The notes beneath the pieces are model-generated. The model did not search any database. It was not told where the DNA came from and was given only the letters and a program-made list of their open reading frames with translations. The position numbers and the translations under genes are program-made. From Clavibacter sp. VKM Ac-2872 (GTDB lineage Bacteria > Actinomycetota > Actinomycetes > Actinomycetales > Microbacteriaceae), in the NCBI RefSeq assembly GCF_015351105.1, contig NZ_JADKRR010000004.1, positions 124,001 to 188,000 on the forward strand: DNA of 64,000 nt, written 5' to 3'. Each line of letters opens with the position of its first letter. The first letter of the stretch is position 1. Positions 19,077 to 27,333 of this stretch are shown here, in pieces.

Positions 19077-19682
19077 GTGGGCAACGAACGAGCACGCAAC
19101 TCAGACACGTGGGAACCGCCCGGGTTCGGGGCCGCGCTATCCGGGCACCTCATGTTCGGGGTCCTCAAAGCGCCGGGGGTCCTGCTGGCCCTGTGGCTTC
19201 TCACGACATTCTGTCTAGACGCCCGCGTGAGCTTCGGCGACATGGTCGTCGGCGTGGCGGCAGCAACCGTGGCGGCGGCGCTGGTCGAGGTCCTGGTCGA
19301 GGACCGCTTCTCGCGCGTACGTCGGCTGTCGTCGCCGGGTGGATGGGATTTCGCCCTCGTGCCGGCGCTCGCCGCCATGCCGATGGTCGTCCTCCTGGGC
19401 TGGCTGCTGAGCGGGGCGCTCATCGTCGGACTCGCCCTCGCCGCGGCGTGGGCACTCGTCGAGGCCGTGGAGATCGCGTGGCTGCGTCCGTGGGAGCCCG
19501 GCATGACCCAGGCGGAGCACGACGCCAAGTGGGTCGAGCTCAAGAAGATGACGAAGGACACGTTCGCTGACGATGTCGAGGAGATCCGCCGCCGCGCAGG
19601 GGAGCGGAGCATGCAGAGGTACCGCGAGGCGATCGAGCGAAAACGGCGCGAGGCGGGAAGCGACGAGGGCGGCAGCGCATGA
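19077..19682 (+). CDS. Membrane protein, paralog of the 20245 gene
   Basis: 201 residues from a GTG (SD gggaggg), a start fixed by alignment with the paralog at 20245: both run (V/M)-G-x-x-x-x-RN-D-WEPPG. It has four hydrophobic segments in two pairs (~25-45, ~50-68, ~90-110, ~112-130), the shared block SSPGGWDFALVP between pairs, then RPWEPGMTQ and a charged helical cytoplasmic tail (EEIRRRAGERSMQ-YR-AIERKRREAG). It lies 17 nt after the exported protein, so they are probably co-transcribed. No recognised family; an immunity or export partner for the neighbouring exported protein is possible but unproven. Confidence 0.75.
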   Translation: MGNERARNSDTWEPPGFGAALSGHLMFGVLKAPGVLLALWLLTTFCLDARVSFGDMVVGVAAATVAAALVEVLVEDRFSRVRRLSSPGGWDFALVPALAAMPMVVLLGWLLSGALIVGLALAAAWALVEAVEIAWLRPWEPGMTQAEHDAKWVELKKMTKDTFADDVEEIRRRAGERSMQRYREAIERKRREAGSDEGGSA

Positions 19683-19971
19683 CGCCTCCGTGACAACCGA
19701 TGTCCGGCCCGAGAGAGGGCATCCCCTCTCCATGAGCACACAGTGCCCGCGTGCTCATCTCGGTGCAGTACTGGTCGAGGACGGGAACCGCTCCGCAGCA
19801 GGCCGCATCCGCTACCCGTTTCGACAACCATCCGGGCGAGCCGATGCTCGGCCACAGGAGTGAACGGGGCATTGGCGTGAGTCATGAGAACCCTCGTGGG
19901 AAAAGAGTGTGTGGTAGCCCACATTGTCCCGGAGGTCATCGTCATCCGCCCCACGGTCACAACCTCTTGAG

Positions 19972-20219
19972 GAAGTGCAACTGGCCGTCAGCTGGTCCGC
20001 TCGTGCGACCGACTTCGTCGGATTGATCGTGCAGCACGCGTTCCGGTCGGCAGGGTCATCGGCTGGATCAAGGAAGCTCGCTCCATCTTCGGTTCGCTGT
20101 CGGGGATCGTTCGTGCGATCGCCAGAGGCGACTTCGCAGTGGCCGTCGGCGATGACGCTGCTGAGGTGATCGAAGCGTTGCTTGGAGTCGACGGAGTTAT
20201 CGCAGACTGCTTCGGATGA
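19972..20219 (+). pseudogene. Damaged second copy of the exported protein's C-terminal half
   Basis: Reading EVQLAVSWSARATDFVGLIVQHA, then after a one-base shift VPVGRVIGWIKEARSIFGSL through GVDGVIADCFG to a stop, it matches the last ~80 residues of the gene at 18367. A single base is missing near 20040 (cacgcgttccgg against tacggcgttccgg in the intact copy). The 5' half, including the signal peptide, is absent. The stop and the spacing to the next membrane-protein gene are kept, so the two-gene unit was duplicated and its first gene then decayed. Confidence 0.85.
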
Positions 20220-20244
20220 ACCGATCTAGAAGGAGGGCGCTCTC

Positions 20245-20847
20245 ATGACAGGTGATCGACCACGCAACCCCGACTCGTGGGAGCCGCCTGGCCTGTGGGC
20301 ACCCCTGTCAGGACATCTCGTCCTCGGGCTGGTCAAGGCGCCGGTCGTGCTCGTGCTCTTGTGGCTCGCGACCCTCCTGCCCGCCGTCCCCTCGCGGGGA
20401 GTCGGTGACCTGGTGGCGCTCGTCGCCGTGGCCATCAGCGTCGGTGCGCTGATCGAGGTCCTGGTCGAGGATCCCTTCGCCCGGCGTCGGAAGCTCTCGT
20501 CGCCGGGCGGCTGGGACTTCGCGCTCGTGCCCCCGCTCGTCGCGCTGGTCGGGGTGGTGGCCCTCGGATGGCTCATGAGCGGCTCTTTCGTGATGGGCAC
20601 GGCGGTGGGAGCTGCCTGGGGGCTGGCATCCGCGGTCGGGATCGCCATCGGCCGCCCGTGGGAGCCCGGCATGACGCAGGACGAGTTCGACGGGAAGTAC
20701 GCCGAGCTGAAGGACATGACCCGCGAGACCTTCGCGCCTGACGTGGAGGAGATCCGCCGTCGGGCCGGGGAACGGTCCATGCAGAAGTACCGCGACGCGA
20801 TCGAGCGGAAGCGGCGGGAGGCGGGTGGGGACGGGGGCCGGCGCTGA
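20245..20847 (+). CDS. Membrane protein, paralog of the 19077 gene
   Basis: 200 residues with a strong Shine-Dalgarno (aaggaggg) before the ATG. Same architecture as the 19077 gene: MTGDRPRNPDSWEPPG start, two pairs of hydrophobic helices, SSPGGWDFALVPPL between them, RPWEPGMTQDEFDGKY, and a tail identical in pattern (VEEIRRRAGERSMQKYRDAIERKRREAG). It stays intact although its upstream partner is a pseudogene, which suggests it keeps a function of its own. Function unknown. Confidence 0.8.
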   Translation: MTGDRPRNPDSWEPPGLWAPLSGHLVLGLVKAPVVLVLLWLATLLPAVPSRGVGDLVALVAVAISVGALIEVLVEDPFARRRKLSSPGGWDFALVPPLVALVGVVALGWLMSGSFVMGTAVGAAWGLASAVGIAIGRPWEPGMTQDEFDGKYAELKDMTRETFAPDVEEIRRRAGERSMQKYRDAIERKRREAGGDGGRR

Positions 20848-20871
20848 TGCCGTGCACCGGCGCGGAACCGC

Positions 20872-22074
20872 TCAGAGGCCGCGCGGCCCCCATGCCTCGG
20901 CCAGCAGCTCGTAGGAGCGGACCCGGGCCGCGGGATCGTGGGCGGTGGTCGTGATCAGCAGCTCGTCGGCACCCGTGACGCGCCGGAGCGTCTCCAGCTT
21001 CCGCGTGACCGTCGCGGGATCTCCGACGATCCGCGTGTCGAGGCGGTCCTGCACCTGGGCCAGCTCCGCGGCGTCGAGCGGCGCGGCGGCCTCGTCGTCG
21101 GGGGCGGGGTAGGGGATCGCGCCGCGACCCGAGCGGATGGAGAGCACCCAGCGCGCGAAGCCCGAGGCGAGGCGCCGGGCCTCCGCGTCGGTGTCGGCCA
21201 CGAGCACGTCCGCCGAGACGATCACGTGCGGGGCCGCGAGCACGCCCGGGACGAAGTGCTCCCGGTACGCCGCGACGGCGTCGAGGACGCCCCACGGCGT
21301 CGAGTGGTAGTTGGCGCCGAAGGGGAGGCCGCGGGATCCGGCGACGCGGGCGCTCTCGCCAGCCGACGATCCGTGGATCCACACCTCGACCGTCGACCCG
21401 TCCGACGGGGGAGCCGCGATCGGCCCGATGTCCGGATCCGCGTACGTCCCGTCGAGGAAGGCCAGCAGGTCGTCCACCGTCTCGCCGAAGGGCGCGACCT
21501 CGGTGTCGCCGCGACGGAGGAGCCGGGCCTGCAGCTGGGCGCGGGACCGGTCCTTGAACATCACGGCGCGTGCGGGCACCAGGAGTCCGTCGACGACGCG
21601 GGCCTCGGCGTCGGCAGGCGCGGCGGCGTCGGCTCCCGCCCCCGCAGGCCGCTTCGGCGGCATCGGGCTGCGCCCGAGCCCGAGGTCGAACCGCGGCCCG
21701 TAGAGCCCCGTGACGGTGCCGAACGCCTCGGCGACCTGGAGCGCGCTGTGGTTCCCGATCAGGGTCGCCGCCGAGCCGACCCGGATGGAGCGGGTCGCCG
21801 CGGCGACGGCGGCCAGCATCGCGTGCGGGCTGGATCCGGCGAGACCCGGGTTCATGTGGTGCTCGGCGAGCCAGTACCGCGCGTACCCGGCGGCCTCCGC
21901 GCGCACGGACAGGTCGACGCTGTCGCGGAGCGCCTCGGCGGACGACGATCCGGCGGAGACGGGCACCAGGTCGAGGACGGAGAGCGGGACGCGCCGTGGG
22001 GGCCGGCCCGTGCCGGGAGCTGCGCCCGTCTCGGTGGACGGCGTGGTCCCGGATCCGCGTCCGGCATCGGGCAT
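20872..22074 (-). CDS. LLM-class flavin-dependent oxidoreductase
   Basis: 400 residues. PLSVLDLVPVSAGSSSAEALRDSVDLSVRAEAAGYARYWLAEHHM is the signature of the F420/FMN luciferase-like monooxygenase subclass (MsnO8-type), with the TIM barrel continuing through GSAATLIGNHSALQVAEAFG and FDLGLGRSP. The C-terminal GDPATVTRKLETL and ELLITTTAHDP are also typical. It uses reduced flavin or F420; the substrate is unknown. Around 25 extra residues precede the usual start; ATG at 22074 chosen for its gaggag site. Confidence 0.9.
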   Translation of the reverse strand: MPDAGRGSGTTPSTETGAAPGTGRPPRRVPLSVLDLVPVSAGSSSAEALRDSVDLSVRAEAAGYARYWLAEHHMNPGLAGSSPHAMLAAVAAATRSIRVGSAATLIGNHSALQVAEAFGTVTGLYGPRFDLGLGRSPMPPKRPAGAGADAAAPADAEARVVDGLLVPARAVMFKDRSRAQLQARLLRRGDTEVAPFGETVDDLLAFLDGTYADPDIGPIAAPPSDGSTVEVWIHGSSAGESARVAGSRGLPFGANYHSTPWGVLDAVAAYREHFVPGVLAAPHVIVSADVLVADTDAEARRLASGFARWVLSIRSGRGAIPYPAPDDEAAAPLDAAELAQVQDRLDTRIVGDPATVTRKLETLRRVTGADELLITTTAHDPAARVRSYELLAEAWGPRGL

Positions 22075-22295
22075 GCGTCGACTCCTCGTGTTCGGTGATG
22101 ACCATCCGGCGGCGTGGACGCCGACCGAGATGCCGAGCGCGGTGAGACGGTGATGTCGGCCGCGCCTCCCGGATCGCCTCACGGCGCGGTCCCCAGTCTC
22201 ATCCGCGCGGGACTGGTGCGGGCGAGCTGTCCACGGGCCGGCCGCGGTGCGACCGCGGAGCCGGTGCGGTCGGGTCGGCGCAGGGGGCCTCGGCC
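22075..22295. other. Intergenic region with no gene seen
   Basis: GC-rich spacer upstream of the LLM oxidoreductase and downstream of the small exported protein. I see no convincing ORF, hairpin or promoter beyond the SD for the oxidoreductase. Confidence 0.4.
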
Positions 22296-22637
22296 TCAGC
22301 GGCCCCGCCCGCGGTCCGGTCGGTGAGGGAGAGGTGTCCGCCTCCGGGGGCTCGCCGCGGGCAGGACGCGCGCGGAGGGGGTCGTCCCGATCGGCAGGTC
22401 CTGCGGACGCGGGGACGGAGGTCCGATGGTCAGTCGGTCGTCCGCCGTGGCGTCACGCGCGGCCGTGATCCACTCCTCCTGCTCATCCCGTCTCTCGCTC
22501 GGCGTGACCGCGGCGGCTTCCGCGGCGTCGAGCAGGGTCTGGGGATCGGGTCCTCCGACCTGCGGGGCGACGCCCAGCGCGCCGATGACCGCGACGCCTC
22601 CTGCCATCGCGCCGCTGACGATCGCGCGTCCGTTCAC
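22296..22637 (-). CDS. Small exported protein coupled to paralog A
   Basis: 113 residues starting with GTG inside the stop of paralog A (GTGA, 4-nt overlap), so translation is coupled. VNGRAIVSGAMAGGVAVIGALGVA is a short signal-like hydrophobic segment. Residues 37-54 (DAAEAAAVTPSERRDEQE) match, at the same distance from the start, a segment in the other small exported protein at 28057 (DGMEAAVTPMERRAEQEA). The remainder is Pro/Arg-rich. No known family. Its position behind a PqqD-like protein invites comparison with peptide precursor/recognition pairs, but no modifying enzyme is present. Confidence 0.65.
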   Translation of the reverse strand: MNGRAIVSGAMAGGVAVIGALGVAPQVGGPDPQTLLDAAEAAAVTPSERRDEQEEWITAARDATADDRLTIGPPSPRPQDLPIGTTPSARVLPAASPRRRTPLPHRPDRGRGR

Positions 22638-23212
22638 TCGTCCTCGGTCGTCTCGAAGGTCAGCGCGACGCGCCCGCGGAGAGAGGAGACGAAGCGGTAG
22701 GCCTCCTCGGTGAGGAACTCCTCGAACGACATCCCGAGTCGCTGCACGCCCTCCTCGATGGCCGCTCGGTCGGCGTCGTCCGCGAGCGCGTCATCACGCG
22801 TGGCGAGCGCGATCTCCCCGAGGGTCCGTCGACCGTCGACCCTGTAGAGGAAGCGAGCGCCGTACTCCGTCAGCTCGAACGGCTCGTCGGATGCGGAGGT
22901 GAAGCGGTACCCCTCGTCGAGCACCGCGTCCAGGACGATGTCCACACGGGGTGCGGGGATCACGTCGAGGGCGGACAGCGGAGCGTCGTCGCCGTAGAGG
23001 GCGACGATCCCGAGCCGGGCGAATCCGACGAGGCGGCGGCGCTCCTCCTCCGTGAAGTCCTGGTCCGTGCGCGTCGGGTCGATGGACCGGAGCAGCTCCG
23101 CGTCCTCGGGTCGGGGGCTGAAGTGGCGCGTCCGTCGCGTCAGCGGATCCTGCAGCGCGAGGTTCGGCTGCCCGTCGAGGACTCCCAGGTGGCCGAGCTG
23201 GATGACATGCAT
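22634..23212 (-). CDS. MHV/PqqD-like paralog A
   Basis: 192 residues, start set by the conserved MHVIQLGHLG and a gagagag site. Residues ~25-75 (QDPLTRRTRHFSPRPEDAELLRSIDP, DFTEEERRRLVGFARLGIVAL) and ~112-187 (FELTEYGARFLYRVDGRRTLGEI, FLTEEAYRFVSSLRG) each look like a winged helix; the second resembles PqqD/RRE domains, which have the pattern L-x-x-T-G-x-x-x-W-x-x-(L/V)DG-x-R-T-(L/V)-x-E-I. It lies apart from the other five copies, on the far side of the nuclease gene, and is followed by its own coupled exported protein. No enzymatic motif is visible. Confidence 0.75.
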   Translation of the reverse strand: MHVIQLGHLGVLDGQPNLALQDPLTRRTRHFSPRPEDAELLRSIDPTRTDQDFTEEERRRLVGFARLGIVALYGDDAPLSALDVIPAPRVDIVLDAVLDEGYRFTSASDEPFELTEYGARFLYRVDGRRTLGEIALATRDDALADDADRAAIEEGVQRLGMSFEEFLTEEAYRFVSSLRGRVALTFETTEDE

Positions 23213-23448
23213 GGTGATCTCTCTCCGTGAGGACGGCGGCGGCTCGGAGCCGGGGTCGTGCACTGCGCGTCTGGCGCGGTGCGGGGCGGTGCTCGGGCAT
23301 CGACTGTAGCGGTCGGCCGGCCATCCCGCGTTCGCTTCCCCGGGGTCACCCGCGCGAGTCGACGTCGTCCCGAAATGGGGGCACCCGCATCTCCATGTGC
23401 GCGCATGGACATCCGTATCGTCGGCATCACCGAGACGAGGGAGTCCCC
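23213..23448. promoter_or_regulatory. Divergent promoter region between paralog A and the nuclease
   Basis: 236 bp between oppositely oriented starts, with ribosome sites at both ends (gagagag for paralog A, gaggga for the nuclease). I could not pick out unique -10 boxes. Confidence 0.4.
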
Positions 23449-24561
23449 ATGGAATTCGCCGAACGACTGGCCGCCCTGGCCCTGAAGGTGCGCAACCAGC
23501 GCGAGGCCATCCAGACGGAGGAGGCGACGAAGAACGCGTTCATCATGCCGTTCATCTCCACGATCCTCGGATACGACGTCTTCAACCCGCTCGAGGTGGT
23601 CCCCGAGTTCACCGCGGACCTCGGCCTCAAGAAGGGCGAGAAGATCGACTACGCGATCATGCGCGACGGCGAGGTGCAGATCCTCATCGAGTGCAAGAAG
23701 TCGACCGAGCCGCTCAAGATCGAGCACGCGTCGCAGCTCTTCCGCTACTTCGCCGTGACGAACGCGCGCATCGCGGTGCTCACGAACGGCGAGGTCTACC
23801 ACTTCTACACGGACCTCGACGCGCCGAACCGCATGGACGAGAAGCCGTTCCTCGTGCTCGACCTCGCCGACATCGACGAGACCCTGCTGCCCGAGCTGAC
23901 GAAGCTCACGAAGGATGTGTTCGACCTCGACTCGATCATCAGCGCGGCCGGCGAGCTCAAGTACGTCGGGGCGCTGAAGCGCGCGATCGCGGCCGAGTTC
24001 CGCGAGCCGACCCCGGAATGGGTGAAGCTCCTCACCCGCCGCGTCTACGACGGCATGTTCACGGAGAAGGTGCGTGACCAGTTCACGACGCTCGTCGGCA
24101 AGGCCTCGAAGCAGTACCTGAACGAGCAGGTGAACGACCGGCTGAAGACGGCGCTCGGGGCTCCCGCGTTCCCGTCGGCGCCGACCGCGGTGTCGGCCGA
24201 CGCGATCACCAGCGAGGAGGTCGTGGAGGCGGACCTCGACCGCGACACGGAGATCGAGACGACGCTCGAGGAGCTCGAGGGCTACCAGATCGTCAAGGCG
24301 ATCGCCTGCAGCGAGGTGAAGCCGCAGCGGGTGGTGCACCGCGACGCGAAGTCGTACCTCGCGATCCTCCTCGACGACAACAACCGCAAGCCCATCGCGC
24401 GCCTGCACTTCAACGGCAAGAAGCAGAAGTACCTCGGGCTCTTCGACGCGCACAAGGTCGAGACGCGCCACCCGATCGGATCGCTCGACGAGATCTACGC
24501 GCACGCGGACGTGATCCGCGAGGCGATCCGGGTCCACGCGGGGGAGCCGGTCGGCACGTAG
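23449..24561 (+). CDS. Solitary HSDR_N-type nuclease
   Basis: 370 residues. The N-terminal ~150 residues match the type I restriction R-subunit nuclease domain: TKNAFIMPFISTILGYDVFNP, then the PD-(D/E)xK core D67...E81-C-K83 in KIDYAIMRDGEVQILIECKKS, and HASQLFRYFAVTNARIAVLTNGEVYHFYTD. There is no helicase, and no HsdM or HsdS nearby. Residues ~250-360 form a second domain with an acidic linker and beta-rich end (KKQKYLGLFDAHKVETRHPI). Such stand-alone proteins are often found near phage or defence genes. It is the only plus-strand gene within the paralog cluster. Confidence 0.85.
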   Translation: MEFAERLAALALKVRNQREAIQTEEATKNAFIMPFISTILGYDVFNPLEVVPEFTADLGLKKGEKIDYAIMRDGEVQILIECKKSTEPLKIEHASQLFRYFAVTNARIAVLTNGEVYHFYTDLDAPNRMDEKPFLVLDLADIDETLLPELTKLTKDVFDLDSIISAAGELKYVGALKRAIAAEFREPTPEWVKLLTRRVYDGMFTEKVRDQFTTLVGKASKQYLNEQVNDRLKTALGAPAFPSAPTAVSADAITSEEVVEADLDRDTEIETTLEELEGYQIVKAIACSEVKPQRVVHRDAKSYLAILLDDNNRKPIARLHFNGKKQKYLGLFDAHKVETRHPIGSLDEIYAHADVIREAIRVHAGEPVGT

Positions 24562-24704
24562 TCCCGGGCGCCGGGCGGGACGGATGGGCTGCGCCTCACC
24601 TCACCGCATCTCGTCGGGGAGACGAGGGTGGCTTGAGGGGGATGCCCGCCGCACCGACGAAGGCGACTCCTCCGACCAGGACGCCCCCAGGATCCGGCGC
24701 CCTT
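24562..24704. other. Spacer between convergent genes
   Basis: 143 bp between the nuclease stop and the stop of paralog B. No clear hairpin with long arms identified. Confidence 0.4.
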
Positions 24705-25283
24705 TCACGGCCGCTCGGTCGCCTCGAATGTCACGGCCACGCGACCCCGGAGGGCGGAGATGAGGCGGTAGGCCTCGTCCATCAGGAAGCGCTCGAAGGA
24801 CTGCCCGGTGCGCGCAACGCCCTCCTCGATCGCGGCGCGGTCGGCGTCGACCGCGAGGGCATCGTCGCGCGTCGCCTCGGCGATCTCCCCGAGCGTGCGT
24901 GGACCGTCGGCCTCGGTGAGGAACCGGGCGCCGTACTCGGTCAGCTCGAACGGCTCGTCGGATCCCGAGCTGAAGCGGTATCCGTCGTCGAGCACCTCAT
25001 CGAGGATGATGTCCACGCGCGGCACGGGTATGACGTCCAGGGCCGAGAGAGGTGCGTCGTCGCCGATGCGGGCGACGATGCCGAGCTTCGCGTACCCGAC
25101 GAGGAGACGGCGCTCCTGCTCGTCGAGATCCTGGTCGGCCAGGGTCGGGTCGATCGACCGCAGCAGCCGGGCCGTCTCCGGCGCGAGCGTGTGGTTCCTG
25201 GTCTTCGACGTGAGGGGATCCAGCAGCGCGAGGTTCGGCTCGCCCTCGAACTCGCCCAAGTACCCGAGTGGGACGACGTGCAT
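24705..25283 (-). CDS. MHV/PqqD-like paralog B
   Basis: 192 residues, the closest relative of paralog A by eye: MHVVPLGYLGEFEGEPNLALLDPLT, APETARLLRSIDPTLADQD, DDAPLSALDVIPVPRVDI, then DEPFELTEYGARFL and DGPRTLGEIAEATRDDALA in the PqqD-like half, ending DEAYRLISALRGRVAVTFE. It is the last gene of the minus-strand run, 48 nt after the ATPase. Unlike A and E, no small exported protein follows it. Confidence 0.75.
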   Translation of the reverse strand: MHVVPLGYLGEFEGEPNLALLDPLTSKTRNHTLAPETARLLRSIDPTLADQDLDEQERRLLVGYAKLGIVARIGDDAPLSALDVIPVPRVDIILDEVLDDGYRFSSGSDEPFELTEYGARFLTEADGPRTLGEIAEATRDDALAVDADRAAIEEGVARTGQSFERFLMDEAYRLISALRGRVAVTFEATERP

Positions 25284-25331
25284 GGGTCCTCTTCTTCCTG
25301 TCGTGGGATTGGTTCGATGCGTCGCGCGAGC

Positions 25332-26657
25332 TCAGGCGCGCACCCCGGCTGGCGATGGCACCGACGGCGGCGCGAACCGGAACCGCACCGGCGGGCCGTC
25401 CGGCAGCGCCGCGACGCAGGTCCCGACGCCGAGGCTCGAGAGGTCCCAGTCCTCGACCACCGCACCCGTGATGACCTCCTCGCGGAGACCGGTGCCGCGC
25501 ACCGACGCGTCGAACCGCGTGAGCTTGCGGTTCGCGCCGAATCGGTCGCCCACGAAGCGCCGCGAGTCGCCGTCGTAGAGCCGGAACGCGAACACGGATC
25601 CGAACGCGGACAGCACCGACGCGGCCATCTCGGGCCCGTACATCTCCTGCACCTGCTTGACGTTCTGCGTGCCGACGATGTACCGCAACCCCAGCGAGCG
25701 GCCGAAGTTCACGCCGTCCGAGAGGTGCGTCAGCTCGGGCAGCAGGGCGAACTCGTCGAGCACGAAGAACACGCGTCCGGCGGCGCGGCGGCGCGACATG
25801 GCCTCCTTCATCGCGACGTCGAGCATGGTCGTGAACACCGGGGCGAGCGTGCTGCCCGAGGCGATGTCGTATTCGAGGAAGAGCGCCCGCGCGCCCTTCG
25901 CGCGGAGGAACGCGCGGATGGAGAAGTCCCCCGGCCGCCCGAACGAGGAGCGGAAGGACTCCTGGATCACCTGCTGCATGAACGCCATCGTCGCCATGGT
26001 CGAGTTCGACCCCTCCTTGGCGATGTGGTGGCGGGCGCCGCGGAGGTCGGCGTTGTCCGGACGGTCGAGCAGCGCGTGCATCTCGCCGATGCCCATGCCG
26101 CCGACGATCATGCGGATGTCGCGGTTCGAGCGCTCCTCGGATTCCCGGTACATCGCCGTGACGAGGGCCGTGAACACGTCCCGCGCGGCGTTGGCGAAGT
26201 ACGCGTTGTCGCCGGCGTCCGCGATGAGACGCGAGAACAGGCCGCTGCACATCTCGAAGATCTCGTCCTCGGGCAGGCGGCCCGGCGGCAGCGCGCGGAA
26301 CTCCTCGAACAGGTTCCACGAGACCTGACCCGCGAACTCGTCGGCGAGCGTCGCGGCGATCACCGCGTCGCCCGGCCGGTGGAACGTCTCGTGGTAGTCG
26401 CCCTTGGTGTCGAAGACGACCATCACGTCGTCGGCGGTCATGCTCGCGCGCACCGAGGTGACGAGCGCGGAGATGCCCACGGTCTTCCCCGTCCCTATGC
26501 CGCCGAGGTAGAGCACGTGCCGGCCGAGCATGGCGTCGTCGAACCCGATGCTCGTGCCGGTGACGCCGTGCACGCCGAACTCCGCCGGCCGCGGTCCGAG
26601 GTGCCCCGCGCAGTCCCGCAGCGCCGTGCCGCTGACGACCTCCTCCGAGTAGGGCAT
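25332..26657 (-). CDS. VirD4/TraG/HerA-type P-loop ATPase
   Basis: 441 residues. Walker A is GGIGTGKT (52-59), preceded by GRHVLYLGG. DTKGDYHE (~83-90) is the typical motif after the second strand, Walker B is VFFVLDEFALLPEL (DE at 301-302), and GTQNVKQVQEMYG (~329-341) is the sensor-like stretch of TraG/VirD4 coupling proteins. No transmembrane helices are seen, unlike classic VirD4, and there are no relaxase or other type IV secretion genes around. It sits between paralogs C and B with ~50-nt gaps, so it is part of the same operon. Pumping of DNA or protein by a hexamer is the family expectation; the cargo is unknown. Confidence 0.88.
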   Translation of the reverse strand: MPYSEEVVSGTALRDCAGHLGPRPAEFGVHGVTGTSIGFDDAMLGRHVLYLGGIGTGKTVGISALVTSVRASMTADDVMVVFDTKGDYHETFHRPGDAVIAATLADEFAGQVSWNLFEEFRALPPGRLPEDEIFEMCSGLFSRLIADAGDNAYFANAARDVFTALVTAMYRESEERSNRDIRMIVGGMGIGEMHALLDRPDNADLRGARHHIAKEGSNSTMATMAFMQQVIQESFRSSFGRPGDFSIRAFLRAKGARALFLEYDIASGSTLAPVFTTMLDVAMKEAMSRRRAAGRVFFVLDEFALLPELTHLSDGVNFGRSLGLRYIVGTQNVKQVQEMYGPEMAASVLSAFGSVFAFRLYDGDSRRFVGDRFGANRKLTRFDASVRGTGLREEVITGAVVEDWDLSSLGVGTCVAALPDGPPVRFRFAPPSVPSPAGVRA

Positions 26658-26706
26658 CACCACTCCGGTCGCACGGAAGCGCGGATCGCAAGAGGCATCT
26701 CGGTGC

Positions 26707-27291
26707 TCACGCCGGTTCCTCGGCGGTCGCCTCGAACGTGACCGCCTCTCGTCCGCGCAGGGCGGCGATGAAGCGGAAGACCTCGTCCTCGATGCACTCA
26801 TCGAACGTCTGCTGCAGCTCCACCTCGCCGACGCGGATCGCGGCCCTGTCCTCCTCGTCCGCGAGCGCCTCCTGCTTGACGGCCAGAGCGATCTCCCCGA
26901 GGGTCTTCCTGCCATCGACCCGGGACATGAGGCGCGCGCCGTATTCACTGAGTTCGAACGGCTCGTCCACCTCCGACGAGAAGCGGTAGCCGTCGTCGAG
27001 GATGGCGTCGAGGACCACGTCGTACCGAGGGGCCGGGATGAACGACAGCTCGGACAGGGCCGCCCCGTCCTCGACGAGCGCGACCATGCGGAGCGCGGTG
27101 CAGATCTCGAGGAGGCGATGCTCTTCCGGGGTGAACACGCGGCCGGTCTCGGTGGGGTCGAGGGAGAGGAGGAGCTCGAGCGCCTCCGGGGTCAGGTCGT
27201 AGCTCGCGGACTTCCGCGTCAGGGGATCCTGGACGGCCATGTTGTGGAGGCCGTCGAATTCGGCGATGTGGCCGAGCTGCACGACGTGCAT
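26707..27291 (-). CDS. MHV/PqqD-like paralog C
   Basis: 194 residues. A second in-frame ATG lies nine bases upstream, but it directly abuts the gagagg ribosome site, so MHVVQLGHIAEFDG is the likely start. It has the family blocks AVQDPLTRK, LTPEALELLLSLDPTET, FIPAPRYDVVLDAILDDGYRFSS, DEPFELSEYGARLMSRVDGRKTLGEIALAV, and RFIAALRGREAVTFEA. Its N-terminal half departs from A and B (ICTALRMVALVEDG replaces ARLGIVAL). It lies immediately upstream of the ATPase. Confidence 0.75.
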   Translation of the reverse strand: MHVVQLGHIAEFDGLHNMAVQDPLTRKSASYDLTPEALELLLSLDPTETGRVFTPEEHRLLEICTALRMVALVEDGAALSELSFIPAPRYDVVLDAILDDGYRFSSEVDEPFELSEYGARLMSRVDGRKTLGEIALAVKQEALADEEDRAAIRVGEVELQQTFDECIEDEVFRFIAALRGREAVTFEATAEEPA

Positions 27292-27333
27292 GTCATCCAT
27301 CCTCTCGGGGCGCTGTGCGTGTGGGCCGCATGA

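Noticed and set aside
19751-20026. 91-codon ORF upstream of the pseudogene
   Set aside because: No ribosome site, no homology to the intact exported protein's 5' half; composition looks like degraded sequence.
25332-26657. Conjugative element or type IV secretion system
   Set aside because: Only one VirD4-like ATPase is present; no relaxase, VirB4, oriT or membrane channel genes were found in the window.
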